From contig JAFIFP010000004.1 of NCBI GenBank assembly GCA_020831965.1, positions 1 to 64,000 on the forward strand: a stretch of 64,000 bases of DNA. The letters run 5' to 3'. Positions 1 to 8,900 of the stretch are shown in pieces (position 1 is the first letter of the stretch; every line of letters begins with the position of its first letter). Source of the stretch: Idiomarina sp. (lineage in GTDB: Bacteria > Pseudomonadota > Gammaproteobacteria > Enterobacterales > Alteromonadaceae). Both the position numbers and the translations under genes were made by a program. The notes under the pieces were generated by a model. The model ran no database searches. It was given only the letters and a program-made list of their open reading frames with translations, and was not told the DNA's origin.

Positions 1-180
1 CGTCGACATCCCTGTCTCCGAGACCCTGGAATGAGCGATCCAGTCCACGCCGATGGGGTTCTGTATTTTCCATTTTTATAGATTCATTGCCGCGCTGCGG
101 GCCATCGAGGCCCTTCGCGTGGCGTTCTAGTGTGGCTTTGAGTTCGGGTTTAGTGATGCATTACCTCCGTCTGCGATTGA

Positions 181-201
181 CTTAATAAATTTCCTATTAA
201 G
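181..201. repeat. Inverted repeat, 7-bp arms
   Basis: CTTAATA and TATTAAG are perfect reverse complements separated by 7 bases. The stem is AT-only apart from its end pairs, so a protein-binding site is more likely than a stable RNA hairpin. It lies about 130 bases upstream of the small membrane protein gene. Confidence 0.4.
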
Positions 202-219
202 TGGTGAATTTCGCTAACT

Positions 220-231
220 GATAGATCTATC
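220..231. repeat. Perfect 12-bp palindrome
   Basis: GATAGATCTATC is its own reverse complement and stands 18 bases after the inverted repeat at 181-201, in AT-rich intergenic DNA. It could be an operator for the gene starting at 330. A chance palindrome of this size is possible in 64 kb, so this is weak alone. Confidence 0.35.
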
Positions 232-329
232 CGTAAGATAGTTTTAAATTAAGTCATTGATATTAAATAACTAAATAGTTGGCATTAAAGTTGAATTGTT
301 TTCTGCATATCTAATAATGGAGAACAAAC

Positions 330-605
330 ATGAAAACTTTAGGCATCATCTTTCTAATTCTTTTAACCCTCTTCTTTGCACCTGCAATTATTGGTGGGTT
401 AATTAGTCTACTTGCGTCGGTTGGTGTATTGCTTCTCGTTGGTGGGGTGGCGTTTTTCGTGACCTTCCTGATTATGGGGAGCGTGTTTTTTGCATCTGTG
501 GTTGGTGTTGGCGTGGTGTTGATTGCAACAGCGAGCCTGTGGTTACCAGTACTTTTAGTCTGTTTGGTCGCATATTGGCTGATCAACCGTACCCAATCTG
601 TCTGA
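330..605 (+). CDS. Small hydrophobic membrane protein, unknown function
   Basis: A 91-residue protein made almost entirely of hydrophobic residues, with three likely membrane segments (about residues 4-22, 26-56 and 58-84) and a short polar tail ending in N-R-T-Q-S-V. The start at 330 is preceded by GGAG with good spacing. The composition (Gly, Val, Leu, Phe, Ala) resembles small phage-shock-like or other small inner-membrane proteins, but I recognise no family. It stands alone: the next gene starts 46 bases downstream with its own ribosome binding site. The downstream PCuAC gene may share its transcript. Function unknown. Confidence 0.7.
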   Translation: MKTLGIIFLILLTLFFAPAIIGGLISLLASVGVLLLVGGVAFFVTFLIMGSVFFASVVGVGVVLIATASLWLPVLLVCLVAYWLINRTQSV

Positions 606-651
606 GTTGCGTTAAAGTTTGGGGATGATAATTACAACGAGGATCATCCCC

Positions 652-1107
652 ATGCGACTGTTCATTCTATCTTTATTGAGCGTCTTTTCGCTGAGTGCTT
701 TTGCTACCCAAGTGGATATAGACGCAGATGACTTATGGCTGAGAGAGAGTGTTCCGGGCCAGCCAAATGGAGCTGGCTTTGGTACCTTGAGGAATCATGG
801 TGAGCTGGACGTTTTCCTGATAGGCGCGACTGTCACTATTGCACAGGATGTTGAGATACATCAGCATATTATGGAAGGCGAACAAATGCGCATGGAGCAG
901 ATCGAAGCTTTAACTATTCCGGCAGGTTCCTACGTAACTATGCAACCAGGTGGCTACCACTTAATGCTGATGGGCTTGACTGAGCCTCTCGTTGAAGGCG
1001 AGGTTCACACGGTGCTTTTGGTATTTAGTGACGGCACAACATTAGAGGTTGAGGCGCCCGTTCGAGCATTGGTACGACGGGGGCGCAGCTCCCATGGTGG
1101 TCATTAA
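652..1107 (+). CDS. PCuAC-family periplasmic copper chaperone
   Basis: A 151-residue secreted protein of the PCuAC (DUF461) family. These bind Cu(I) in the periplasm and deliver it to cytochrome oxidase or other copper enzymes. Residues 1-18 form a signal peptide. The canonical copper motif H-x10-M-x21-H-x-M is present exactly, as His70, Met81, His103 and Met105, with extra His72, Met74, Met79 and Met107 around it. The tail (R-R-G-R-S-S-H-G-G-H) is rich in basic residues and histidine. An in-frame ATG at 619 exists, but the start at 652 fits both the signal peptide and the GAGG about 9 bases upstream. No Sco or oxidase gene lies nearby, so the copper target is unknown. Confidence 0.9.
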   Translation: MRLFILSLLSVFSLSAFATQVDIDADDLWLRESVPGQPNGAGFGTLRNHGELDVFLIGATVTIAQDVEIHQHIMEGEQMRMEQIEALTIPAGSYVTMQPGGYHLMLMGLTEPLVEGEVHTVLLVFSDGTTLEVEAPVRALVRRGRSSHGGH

Positions 1108-1186
1108 AATCTCTCGTAAAGACAGGTAATACCGCGCTGCGTGTAGTAAACTTACGGTAACTGGTTGTTAGAAAAGGATGCATAGA

Positions 1187-1957
1187 ATGACACATCGTAA
1201 AATGTTACTTGGCGCGGCGTTGGCCGCTCCATTATTGGTTTTGGCTCCTGCGGCACACGCTGATTGGTTGTTTGGCGTGCATGGTGAAGCGCAGTACTGG
1301 AACGCGAAGAATTCTGGCTCGGTAGGGCAGAATGCTACCGAAGATTGGAGCTGGCAGTCGGAAGGCGCAACACGTTTGAGCCTGAGTCTTAATCATCCTC
1401 TTCCGCTGATTCCCAATATTATGATTGAGCGCCAATGGCTAGAGAGCCAAGGCAGCTTTACTAATGAGTCAGGATTTACTATTGGTGGTATCACTTTCGA
1501 TCCAGCTTTCGTTGAATCGAACCAACTTATGGGCGACTTTGATCTCGGTCATGACTCGTTGACACTTTATTATCGCTTGTTTGATAACAGTCTCGTTGAG
1601 TTCTATTTTGGCGCGACTGCGAAACGCTTTAATGGTAGTGCTCAGATTACCGACGGTGAAGGGGTATATTCACAAAAAATCGATGAAACCATTCCTATGG
1701 GGTATCTGCGGATTGCAGCAGGTCTGCCACTAACGGGGTTATCGGTTCGTGCCCAAGGCCAAGTGATTGCAGTTGGCGATCATGACGGCTACGACCTCGA
1801 AGCTGCGGTGCGCTACAAGTTCTTGGACACTATGGTTCTTGATGGTCAGGTGTCAGTTGGGTATCGAGCGTTCAAGCTTGAGTTAGACAATGCAAATTCG
1901 CTCTACACGGACTTTGAGTTCCGTGGTCCGTTCATTAACGTATCACTACACTTCTAA
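1187..1957 (+). CDS. TIGR04219-like outer membrane beta-barrel protein
   Basis: A secreted protein of about 256 residues. After a signal peptide of about 25 residues ending A-H-A-D come alternating polar and hydrophobic strands rich in Tyr, Phe and Gly, ending in F-I-N-V-S-L-H-F. A C-terminal Phe after alternating residues is the usual signature of an outer-membrane beta barrel. The overall pattern resembles the TIGR04219 family of marine gammaproteobacteria, whose function is unknown. In-frame ATGs occur at 1178, 1187 and 1202; AAGGA at 1174-1178 is best spaced for 1187. The last four bases overlap the convergent gene on the minus strand, with no terminator between them. Confidence 0.8.
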   Translation: MTHRKMLLGAALAAPLLVLAPAAHADWLFGVHGEAQYWNAKNSGSVGQNATEDWSWQSEGATRLSLSLNHPLPLIPNIMIERQWLESQGSFTNESGFTIGGITFDPAFVESNQLMGDFDLGHDSLTLYYRLFDNSLVEFYFGATAKRFNGSAQITDGEGVYSQKIDETIPMGYLRIAAGLPLTGLSVRAQGQVIAVGDHDGYDLEAAVRYKFLDTMVLDGQVSVGYRAFKLELDNANSLYTDFEFRGPFINVSLHF

Positions 1958-2802
1958 TCAAACTCAGACTGGAGTAGGAAGTTTAATTTAAACGCCTGCT
2001 CCAGTTGCTCCTTATAGTCTGCTTGTATGGTTGTCGGAATCAACCGGCACAACTCCTCTCCCAGTCTTGTATATTTTAAGTAACTCAAAATCAGCCCGGG
2101 TTCTTTGGGTGTCATTTGGAGTCGATGTGCCCCCCAAGTTAACTGTAACGAGCGACCACTAGGAAGTGGCCCCGACTCAATCGCATCTTGGTGCAAGATA
2201 CCAAGTTCGCCAAGGGTCAGCACATCGGGATAGGTCAGGCCGGAGCGAGCAAGGTTAAGTTGATTGGGCCGCGTTAGCGTGAGCCAGCGCCATAGCGTTG
2301 GTTTATGGTAATAACCGAGAATGATCTTATAGCGGCCTGTTCCCCGCTCCAACGCTGTGAGTGCTTTAGCTCTGCGTAAAAGCGTTGCCTCATAGGGCGT
2401 AAGTTCCGCTAGAAGTCGCAAGGTTCGAACTGAGAAACTACCGGGCTGCTGACTTTCCGCGAGGAGAACGCGAGCCCAGAGTTCTTGCATGCGCAGATTC
2501 GACGTGGACTCAGCAAGGCTCAAGTAGTGTTCTAGCCAATCTGGCTCCGGCTGCGAGAATGAAGTGACTTGCTCCGAGCGTTCAAGCGCTAGAGCAATAA
2601 TTCTCTCAAGATTTTGTTGATGTCTCGCAGTGAGCGCAGTTCTTCTTTCATCGGCACGAGCGGCAGCGTTATCGAATCCCACAGGTGCTTGGTCCGGATG
2701 ATAGACACCAAGTTCCTCAAGGCTCATCAGTAACCGATGCTGATTACGTGTTGGACTTCGATGAGACGCTGTGTTTTGTAATTTCCGCTTTAGTTCAGCC
2801 AT
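1954..2802 (-). CDS. TIGR03899-like conserved hypothetical protein
   Basis: A 282-residue cytoplasmic protein without a signal peptide or membrane segment. It resembles the TIGR03899 proteins of Shewanella and Vibrio, including the stretch around residues 100-145 (N-L-R-M-Q-E-L-W-A-R-V-L, then P-G-S-F-S-V-R-T-L-R), a helical pattern also seen in DUF2806-type proteins. The N terminus (about residues 1-70) is basic and probably helical. The start is preceded by AGAGGTAGGG. It is transcribed divergently from the phosphodiesterase gene at 2968, and the 165-base gap holds degenerate repeats. Function unknown; the family name comes from memory of its motif. Confidence 0.65.
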   Translation of the reverse strand: MAELKRKLQNTASHRSPTRNQHRLLMSLEELGVYHPDQAPVGFDNAAARADERRTALTARHQQNLERIIALALERSEQVTSFSQPEPDWLEHYLSLAESTSNLRMQELWARVLLAESQQPGSFSVRTLRLLAELTPYEATLLRRAKALTALERGTGRYKIILGYYHKPTLWRWLTLTRPNQLNLARSGLTYPDVLTLGELGILHQDAIESGPLPSGRSLQLTWGAHRLQMTPKEPGLILSYLKYTRLGEELCRLIPTTIQADYKEQLEQAFKLNFLLQSEFD

Positions 2803-2871
2803 ACCCTACCTCTACTTAATATTGCCCCTTAACGTATACATCGGCAGCGCGCTTGCAAAATGAAGAAAAAC

Positions 2872-2948
2872 TTTGTTAGCTATGGGGCAGCACAGATTTT
2901 GTTAGCTACACTTAAATCTATGGCGCATCGCGCAAATTTTGTTGGATG
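2872..2948. repeat. Degenerate direct repeats in a divergent promoter region
   Basis: TTTGTTAGCTA occurs at 2872-2882 and again at 2898-2908. A third, weaker copy (TTTTGTTGGATG) ends at about 2948. The second and third copies sit inside longer similar units that begin TATGG-G/C-GCA (2881 and 2920). The repeats fill the gap between the TIGR03899-like gene and the phosphodiesterase gene, so they could be binding sites for a regulator of either. No known operator consensus was recognised. Confidence 0.5.
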
Positions 2949-2967
2949 TTGAGCTAGAGGGCAGCGC

Positions 2968-5178
2968 ATGACGCAGAGTGATCGTTTAGTGTTCTCAAAA
3001 GAGGTCGAGGAACCCAAGCCTTCAGGCAAAAGCCCGTGGCGGGTTTTAATTGCGGACGATGACGCAGAAATTCATGCCGTAACTAAGTTAGCACTAGGCG
3101 ATTTGATGCTGGATGAACGACCTATTCAATTCTTCCACGCCTATAGTTGCGACGAAACTATCGAAGTCCTTCGTACTGAGCCAAATATCGCTATGGTCCT
3201 GCTAGACGTAGTGATGGAATGCGATGACGCTGGCCTAAAAGCTGTGAGAATGATTCGCGAAGAGCTCGGCAATGATGAAGTTCGCATTGTATTGCGCACC
3301 GGACAACCGGGCTATGCACCCGAAGAGCAAGTGATCACCGAATATGACATCAACGACTACAAGACAAAGACAGATCTCACCCGTAATAAACTACTCACGA
3401 CTGTTGTCTCCGCCTTGCGGTCGTACCGTCAAATCCGAACCATTACACAGTCACGGCAAGGCTTAGAAAAAATCATCCATGCGGCGGCGAACCTCATGGA
3501 GCAACATTCGATTATTGCCTTTTCTGAAGGGGTAGTGACACAACTCGCGTCCATGCTAGGCATGAGCCCAGAGGGACTGCTCTGCGTAAGAACCCAAGAG
3601 CGTGAGCATCCAGATGACTTATTAGTTCTTGGTGCAGCGGGACATTATGCAGGCGCAATTAAGCATTCCGTCGGCGCGTTGGAAAAGCCCGATATTGAGC
3701 GTTCGATACGGGAGTGTATCGAAAAGAAGCAGCATATCTTCCTCGATCATGCGACGGTCTTCTACATTGAGGGTAAAGGACATTGCGCTGCCGCTTACCT
3801 CGAGAATCATCGAGTTTTAGACGAAATCGACCATCAAATGCTCGAGATATTCTTAGCGAACATTTCCGTTGGCTTTGAGAATGTAAACTTGTTTGAAGAA
3901 CTGCGTGCTGCAGCGTACCGAGATCCACTGACAGGGTTGCCCAATCGGCAGGAGTTCACGCGCCTCTTGCAGGAGTCTATCGACATCAATCGAGATGAGG
4001 TTTACGCAATTTGCGACGTGAGTCATTTTTCGGATGTGAATGAAACACTTGGTCAAGACGTCGGGAATATGCTCTTGAAAGCCATTGGCGATCGTTTTTC
4101 AGAGGCCTTTGGCGAACGCGTTATAGTCGCACGAATCGGTGCCGATGTATTTGGATTAATTGGGTCACGCAAAGACTTAACTCCCGAACGGGTACGCCAA
4201 ATTTGTCGGGAATCCTTTATGGCGGGAGAAGATCGGATTCCCGTAGTCATGACATCAGGTTTCACACAAAAGCATCACGCGAAATCCGGATTGGACATTC
4301 TAAAGCAAGGCTACATTGCACTAAAAACAGCCAAGCTACACAGGCTCGAAGGGTATGCATATTTCCACCCGGACATGGAAGAAGAAACAGCTCGCCGGCT
4401 CGATCTGGTAAGACGCCTTGGTGCCGACTTCCGAGCAGAGAAATTGCAAGTGTGGTTTCAACCACAGGTTAACTTGAAGACTCGTGAGATCATTGGTTTT
4501 GAGGCTTTGTTGCGATGGCCACAAGCAGACGGTAGCTTTATTCCACCGGATGTTTTTATTCCACTCGCGGAGTATTCAGGTCTGGTGGTGGAAATCGGTG
4601 CTTGGGTACTCGAAGAATCTTGTCGTAGCTTACAAGAACTAAGCAGTGTTTGTGGACAGGAATTGCGGATGGCTGTGAATGTTTCGATTCCGCAATTTAG
4701 GACCCTTGATTTTCCCGATCAAGTCGAACGTATTCTGACGCAGTATCATTTAGGTCCGGGACGTCTGGAGTTGGAGATTACGGAGTCCATCGTGATGGAT
4801 GATCCGGCAATGGTGATTGAGATTCTTAAGCGTTTGCGTGAGCGAGGCGTTGGCGTTGCAGTCGATGACTTTGGTGTAGGATTCTCGTCACTCAACTACA
4901 TTCAGCGGTTGCCACTGAATAAGCTCAAAATTGACCGCTCGTTCGTGCAAAACTCCACCACAAAAAATGGGCGGGTGATTATTGAGACCATAGCTCGAAT
5001 GGGGCACCAGCTAGAGCTTGCCACTATTGCTGAAGGTATTGAGACAGAAGAACAGTTGCAAACCTTCCGCGAACTGAACGTGCAAGAAGGGCAGGGTTAC
5101 TTATTTGCTAAGCCAACACCACTCCCCAAGTTGTTGGAGTTGCTGAGTGAGAGCGGTTGCTCTATCGAAAATCACTAG
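2968..5178 (+). CDS. REC-DUF3369-GGDEF-EAL cyclic-di-GMP phosphodiesterase
   Basis: A 736-residue cytoplasmic signalling protein. Residues 24-150 form a receiver-like domain with acidic residues at 30-32, probable phosphoacceptor Asp80 and Lys132. Residues 160-310 match DUF3369 (GAF-like sensor). Residues 315-460 form a GGDEF fold whose signature is degenerate (R-I-G-A-D-V-F, 389-395), so diguanylate cyclase activity is unlikely. Residues 480-725 form an EAL domain with E-A-L (512-514), N571, E-L-E-I-T-E (601-606), D-D-F-G (633-636), K654, E689 and Q709, so c-di-GMP hydrolysis is expected. The inactive GGDEF domain may bind GTP to regulate EAL, as known for similar proteins. No histidine kinase is adjacent. 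The stop overlaps the convergent DUF3299 gene. Confidence 0.9.
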   Translation: MTQSDRLVFSKEVEEPKPSGKSPWRVLIADDDAEIHAVTKLALGDLMLDERPIQFFHAYSCDETIEVLRTEPNIAMVLLDVVMECDDAGLKAVRMIREELGNDEVRIVLRTGQPGYAPEEQVITEYDINDYKTKTDLTRNKLLTTVVSALRSYRQIRTITQSRQGLEKIIHAAANLMEQHSIIAFSEGVVTQLASMLGMSPEGLLCVRTQEREHPDDLLVLGAAGHYAGAIKHSVGALEKPDIERSIRECIEKKQHIFLDHATVFYIEGKGHCAAAYLENHRVLDEIDHQMLEIFLANISVGFENVNLFEELRAAAYRDPLTGLPNRQEFTRLLQESIDINRDEVYAICDVSHFSDVNETLGQDVGNMLLKAIGDRFSEAFGERVIVARIGADVFGLIGSRKDLTPERVRQICRESFMAGEDRIPVVMTSGFTQKHHAKSGLDILKQGYIALKTAKLHRLEGYAYFHPDMEEETARRLDLVRRLGADFRAEKLQVWFQPQVNLKTREIIGFEALLRWPQADGSFIPPDVFIPLAEYSGLVVEIGAWVLEESCRSLQELSSVCGQELRMAVNVSIPQFRTLDFPDQVERILTQYHLGPGRLELEITESIVMDDPAMVIEILKRLRERGVGVAVDDFGVGFSSLNYIQRLPLNKLKIDRSFVQNSTTKNGRVIIETIARMGHQLELATIAEGIETEEQLQTFRELNVQEGQGYLFAKPTPLPKLLELLSESGCSIENH

Positions 5179-5660
5179 AAATAAGAAACAACCGCCGTGG
5201 CATCAATTTGATAACCCACTAGAGCAAGGTCAGAGTCTTTGTGTTCGACTTTAATTGAACCGGTCACCCAAACTGCATCATAGGTTACGTTGTAGGGCAC
5301 ACCCTCAGGAAAGCGTACGTGAATTATTTGGTTAGGTGGCGGTGGTGGAACATGAATACAGGCTCCAAAGTATGGAACCAATAAGAATTCAGTCACGCGT
5401 CTATCGTCACCCTCAAGTTGCACAACGTAGCCGGGAATCTTGACTTGCTGGCCGTCTAGATCTTTGACCACAGGCGCATCGAGATTTGGCTGAACCTGAG
5501 CGTCTGGATTCATTTCATAGAAAGACTGATCTTGGACGGGCGGGGCTCTCCAGTCCTTGGGTGTTAAATCTGACCAGCGTAACTCGCGAAAACCGGCCTC
5601 GACAGTCCAGGCTAGACTGAAAAGCGCAACTGCTGTTGTAGCGAGAATAAACTTCTTCAT
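5175..5660 (-). CDS. DUF3299 family secreted protein
   Basis: A 161-residue protein with a signal peptide (residues 1-22, ending V-E-A-G). The mature part matches the DUF3299 pattern: V-K-I-P-G-Y-V-V-Q-L-E, then F-L-L-V-P-Y-F-G-A-C-I-H-V-P-P-P-P-P-N-Q, then V-T-G and a closing beta strand. The single Cys next to the proline run is a family hallmark; the family is often found beside ABC exporters, though none is close here. The start has AAAGGGG upstream. It lies downstream of ppa on the same strand, 50 bases away and behind a hairpin. Function unknown. Confidence 0.85.
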   Translation of the reverse strand: MKKFILATTAVALFSLAWTVEAGFRELRWSDLTPKDWRAPPVQDQSFYEMNPDAQVQPNLDAPVVKDLDGQQVKIPGYVVQLEGDDRRVTEFLLVPYFGACIHVPPPPPNQIIHVRFPEGVPYNVTYDAVWVTGSIKVEHKDSDLALVGYQIDATAVVSYF

Positions 5661-5678
5661 ACCAACCCCTTTATGGCA

Positions 5679-5701
5679 GCGGGTAACCGAAGGCTACCCG
5701 C
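5679..5701 (-). terminator. Hairpin downstream of ppa
   Basis: GCGGGTA (5679-5685) pairs perfectly with TACCCGC (5695-5701) around a 9-base loop, which can pair two further GC steps past one mismatch. Read on the minus strand it follows the ppa stop codon by 10 bases. It lacks a good U-tract (TGCCATAAA follows), so it may end transcription weakly or protect the 3' end of the ppa mRNA. Confidence 0.4.
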
Positions 5702-5710
5702 ATACATGTT

Positions 5711-6247
5711 TTAGCCCTTTTGCTGTTGGGCACGCTCGTAAGAGCTTTTGATTTCTTCTTTGGCGGCGTTGATGTCACCCCAACCATCGACTTTGACCCA
5801 TTTGCCTTTCTCGAGTTCTTTGTAACGCTCGAAGAAGTGCGTAATCTGCGCACGCAGAAGCTCAGGCAAGTCATTTACGTCCTGAATGTGGTCGTACTCT
5901 TTGGTCAATTTGCTCACCGGTACGGCCACAACTTTAGCGTCTTCACCTGACTCATCAGTCATATGTAGAACGCCAACTGGACGACAGCGGATCACAGTAC
6001 CAGCCCCTAGCGGATAAGGTGTTGGGACCAAGACATCTACGGGGTCACCATCAAGAGACAGGGTCTCGTTGACGAAGCCGTAGTTACACGGATAGAACAT
6101 CGGTGTAGACATAAAGCGGTCGACCCATACGGTGCCAGTGTCTTTATCTACTTCGTATTTAATTGGGTCTGCATTTGCAGGGATCTCAATGATGACATTC
6201 ACTTCATCAGGAAGGTTTTTACCTGCAGGTACGTCGCTTAAGCTCAT
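5711..6247 (-). CDS. ppa: Inorganic pyrophosphatase, family I
   Basis: A 178-residue soluble family I pyrophosphatase that hydrolyses the PPi released by biosynthesis in the cytoplasm. The metal-binding signature D-G-D-P-V-D-V-L-V lies at residues 66-74, with Asp66, Asp68 and Asp71 as ligands and Asp103 as a further one. The N-terminal I-E-I-P segment and the Y-P-C-N-Y-G-F-V stretch at 52-59 are also typical. Length equals the E. coli enzyme within a few residues. The start has AAGGA upstream. It is downstream of fbp on the same strand with a 73-base gap, and the ppa/fbp/mpl neighbourhood is also seen in enterobacteria. Confidence 0.97.
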   Translation of the reverse strand: MSLSDVPAGKNLPDEVNVIIEIPANADPIKYEVDKDTGTVWVDRFMSTPMFYPCNYGFVNETLSLDGDPVDVLVPTPYPLGAGTVIRCRPVGVLHMTDESGEDAKVVAVPVSKLTKEYDHIQDVNDLPELLRAQITHFFERYKELEKGKWVKVDGWGDINAAKEEIKSSYERAQQQKG

Positions 6248-6320
6248 GTCTTGTTCCTTCTAAAAAGCTAATTAAAAATGACAGTGTTGGATATTAGGTC
6301 TGAATTCAAGTTCCCAAGTA

Positions 6321-7313
6321 CTAGCAGTCGAACCGTTCACACGGAATTGACTTATAGTACTCCAGACAAGCATCGACTTCATTGCGCGAACCCATAATGA
6401 CGGAACAACGCTGATGAATATGGGTGGGCTGGAGCGACATAATGCGCTCATAGCCAGTCGTGGCGCGTCCGCCTGCTTGCTCAACGAGGAAGCTCATTGG
6501 GTTTGCCTCATAGAGCAATCGTAGTTTACAGGGCTGCTCTGGCTTGCGTGAATCGGCTGGATAGCTAAACAGACCGCTGCGAGTCAAAATACGATGCACG
6601 TCCGATACCATGGCGGCATTCCAGCGCATATTAAAGTTCTTGCCTCGTGGTCCATCTACACCACTCAATAAGTCACGAATATAAGCTTGCATTGGCGTAG
6701 ACCAATGACGCTGATTCGACATATTAATGGCGAATTCTTGAGTGTCATGAGGAATGGTTAAGCTGTCTACTGTTAAAAGAAACTCGCCAACGGTGTGGTC
6801 CAATGTGTAGGCGCGAACACCTTTCCCGGTAGTTAGCACTAACATAGTACTTGGACCGTACAGAATGTAGCCGGCGGCAATTTGTTCGTCGCCAGTTTGC
6901 AGGAAGAGCTCTTTGCCTTCTGCAGGATGATCCGGCTTCTGCAGAATCGAAAAAATAGTGCCAACTGAGCTGTTGATGTCGATATTCGAGCTACCATCGA
7001 GCGGGTCATAAGCGACCAGATAGCGCGCATCGGGATTGCCCATCACAATGTCGTCTTCTTCTTCGGATGCGACGGCATGCACCAGGCCGGTTTCTAACAG
7101 CATGTTTTTAATTAACTGGTTAGAAACGATATCAAGTTTCTTCTGGGTTTCGCCTTGAATGTTTTCGTCAAGAGTTGAACCGAGAGTGCCTGCTAGGCTG
7201 CCTTGATGCAGACGATGAGAAATCTCTTTCGCGGCGGTTAAAAGCGTATTAATTACGGATATCAGATGAAGTGGAACGTGGTCACTATTCAGTACCGGAA
7301 TTAAGCGTTGCAT
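6321..7313 (-). CDS. fbp: Fructose-1,6-bisphosphatase, class I
   Basis: The gluconeogenic enzyme that removes phosphate from fructose-1,6-bisphosphate. With the start chosen here the protein has 330 residues, close to the 332 of E. coli. E-E-E-D-D (84-88) and [10 protein letters not shown] (103-112) are the metal and phosphate site, and [11 protein letters not shown] is the substrate-binding C-terminal motif. The frame stays open upstream to an ATG at 7400, but that extension has no family match. The ATG at 7313 (M-Q-R-L) fits the family N terminus, although its ribosome binding site is weak. It is transcribed divergently from mpl. Confidence 0.95.
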   Translation of the reverse strand: MQRLIPVLNSDHVPLHLISVINTLLTAAKEISHRLHQGSLAGTLGSTLDENIQGETQKKLDIVSNQLIKNMLLETGLVHAVASEEEDDIVMGNPDARYLVAYDPLDGSSNIDINSSVGTIFSILQKPDHPAEGKELFLQTGDEQIAAGYILYGPSTMLVLTTGKGVRAYTLDHTVGEFLLTVDSLTIPHDTQEFAINMSNQRHWSTPMQAYIRDLLSGVDGPRGKNFNMRWNAAMVSDVHRILTRSGLFSYPADSRKPEQPCKLRLLYEANPMSFLVEQAGGRATTGYERIMSLQPTHIHQRCSVIMGSRNEVDACLEYYKSIPCERFDC

Positions 7314-7512
7314 GCAGGGCCCCATCGTTTGTTGGCAGTTATGCTTAAAAACGGGCAACAATGTACCAGAAATGGAGAGGAATTGCCCGTTATTCCTCAT
7401 ACTTTATACGGGTGAATAGCTGTTTCCGGGGTGTTACAATGAATGCCTCAATGCGTGTTGGCCTGCCTTGTTTTATGACTGAGTTTTACGACTAGTAAGA
7501 AGGGATGTCTCG

Positions 7513-8898
7513 GTGAAAGAGAAACACATACATATACTGGGTGTTTGCGGAACCTTTATGGGCGGCATTGCAGCGATCGCGCGGCAGCTCGGTTATCGCG
7601 TGACCGGCTGGGATCAAAACGTTTATCCGCCGATGAGCACGCAGTTAGAGCAGCTTGGTATTGAAGTCACGGACAGCCTTACACTGACTCAGCTAGAGCC
7701 TTGCCCCGATTTGGTGATTGTCGGCAATGCCATGAGTCGTGGTCATGCTTTGGTAGAAGCCGTGCTGGAACGTCGCATTCCGTATCAGTCAGGACCACAA
7801 TGGCTTGGCGATCAAGTGCTACGGAAAAAGCATGTATTAGCCGTCGCGGGCACTCACGGGAAAACGACTACCGCGAGTATGTTGGTGCACATCCTTCAGT
7901 CGGCGGGGCTTGCACCTTCGTTTCTGGTAGGGGGCGTGGTAAAGCCCTACGGTGTCACGGCGCAATTGACTGACAGTGATTATATGGTCATTGAAGCTGA
8001 TGAATATGACACAGCATTTTTCGATAAGCGTTCGAAATTCGTGCATTACCATCCGAATACTTTTGTGATTAACAATCTTGAATTTGATCATGCAGATATT
8101 TTCCCAGACTTGGCAGCAATTCAGCGCCAGTTTGCACATGCACTGCGACTCGTGCCAGCCTCGGGGCAGGTCATTTATCCAGAGAACGAACCGGCCATTG
8201 ACCGAGTACTGGCGCAAGGTTGTTGGAGCCAACGGGTCCCGTTGAACCTTCCCAATGGGTGGCGCATTGAGTTATATGCCGAGGATGCCAGCCAGTTCGA
8301 CATATATGCTCCAAGTGGACATGTGGGCCGAGTCAATTGGGCATTAGTGGGCAAACATAACGCCATGAATGCGCTGGCAGCGTCAGCTGCTGCGATGGGC
8401 ATTGGTGTGTCTGCAGCTGCCGTGGTTGAAGCCTTGAGTAGCTTCACGGCGCCGGCTCGACGAATGGAAGTGCGCGCGGAGTGCGCGGGTGTGACGCTCT
8501 ATGATGATTTTGCGCATCATCCGACTGCTGTGGCAACGACCCTCGCAGGCTTGCGGGCAAAAGTTGGGTCGGAGCGAATTATTGCTATTTTTGAACCTCG
8601 TTCAAACACCATGAAAGCAGGCGTTCATGCGGGTAAATTAGATGCGGCGTTTGTCCAAGCGGATGCAGTTTATGCACTACAACCTACCAATACCGAATGG
8701 TCATTGGAGGTAGAAGGGAAGCACCACCGCAGTTGGCAGGTAGAAGCGTCAGTCGAAGCTTTGGTTGCGCGTATTGCCCACGAAGAGAACGAACCGAGTC
8801 ACTGGGTGGTCATGAGTAATGGCGGCTTCGGTGGTATTCATGAGCAGCTGTTAGAGGTGCTTGAGTTAAGAGCAAAGCAAAGCGTTAAGGAACCATAA
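7513..8898 (+). CDS. mpl: UDP-N-acetylmuramate:L-Ala-gamma-D-Glu-meso-DAP ligase
   Basis: Mpl joins the recycled tripeptide L-Ala-gamma-D-Glu-meso-DAP to UDP-MurNAc in the cytoplasm, feeding wall fragments back into peptidoglycan synthesis. The 461-residue protein has the Mur-ligase layout: an N-terminal UDP-binding domain ([11 protein letters not shown], 7-17), the ATP loop G-T-H-G-K-T-T-T at 113-120, and the C-terminal domain with D-D-F-A-H-H-P-T. The C-terminal F-G-G-I-H-E-Q-L is typical of Mpl. The start is GTG with GAAGGGA upstream. It heads a plus-strand run with ubiX (2-nt gap), yadG, yadH and a trmB paralogue. Confidence 0.96.
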   Translation: MKEKHIHILGVCGTFMGGIAAIARQLGYRVTGWDQNVYPPMSTQLEQLGIEVTDSLTLTQLEPCPDLVIVGNAMSRGHALVEAVLERRIPYQSGPQWLGDQVLRKKHVLAVAGTHGKTTTASMLVHILQSAGLAPSFLVGGVVKPYGVTAQLTDSDYMVIEADEYDTAFFDKRSKFVHYHPNTFVINNLEFDHADIFPDLAAIQRQFAHALRLVPASGQVIYPENEPAIDRVLAQGCWSQRVPLNLPNGWRIELYAEDASQFDIYAPSGHVGRVNWALVGKHNAMNALAASAAAMGIGVSAAAVVEALSSFTAPARRMEVRAECAGVTLYDDFAHHPTAVATTLAGLRAKVGSERIIAIFEPRSNTMKAGVHAGKLDAAFVQADAVYALQPTNTEWSLEVEGKHHRSWQVEASVEALVARIAHEENEPSHWVVMSNGGFGGIHEQLLEVLELRAKQSVKEP

Positions 8899-8900
8899 TC

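Larger units (their letters stand above)
1..329. other. Region without a confident gene
   Basis: No convincing gene is visible in these 329 bases. Bases 2-34 could be the last ten codons of a plus-strand gene entering from the left (ending L-E, stop TGA). The minus strand is open from about 165 to the left edge, but it has no start codon with a ribosome binding site there. Its only internal ATG, at 73, also lacks one. The left half has about the base composition of the coding DNA. The right half (from about 180) is strongly AT-rich and holds two inverted repeats, so it probably carries the promoter of the small membrane protein at 330. I could not place a clear -35/-10 pair. Confidence 0.4.

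Noticed and set aside
1-167. Open minus-strand frame reaching the left edge, with an internal ATG at 73
   Set aside because: No start codon with a ribosome binding site and no recognisable motif; the open stretch is only about 55 codons and could be chance.
6272-6484. Minus-strand frame overlapping the end of fbp
   Set aside because: It is in another frame of a well-supported gene and has no ribosome binding site or family motif.
7314-7400. N-terminal extension of fbp to the ATG at 7400
   Set aside because: The extra 29 residues have no counterpart in the family and the region reads more like a leader with a TATAAA element.
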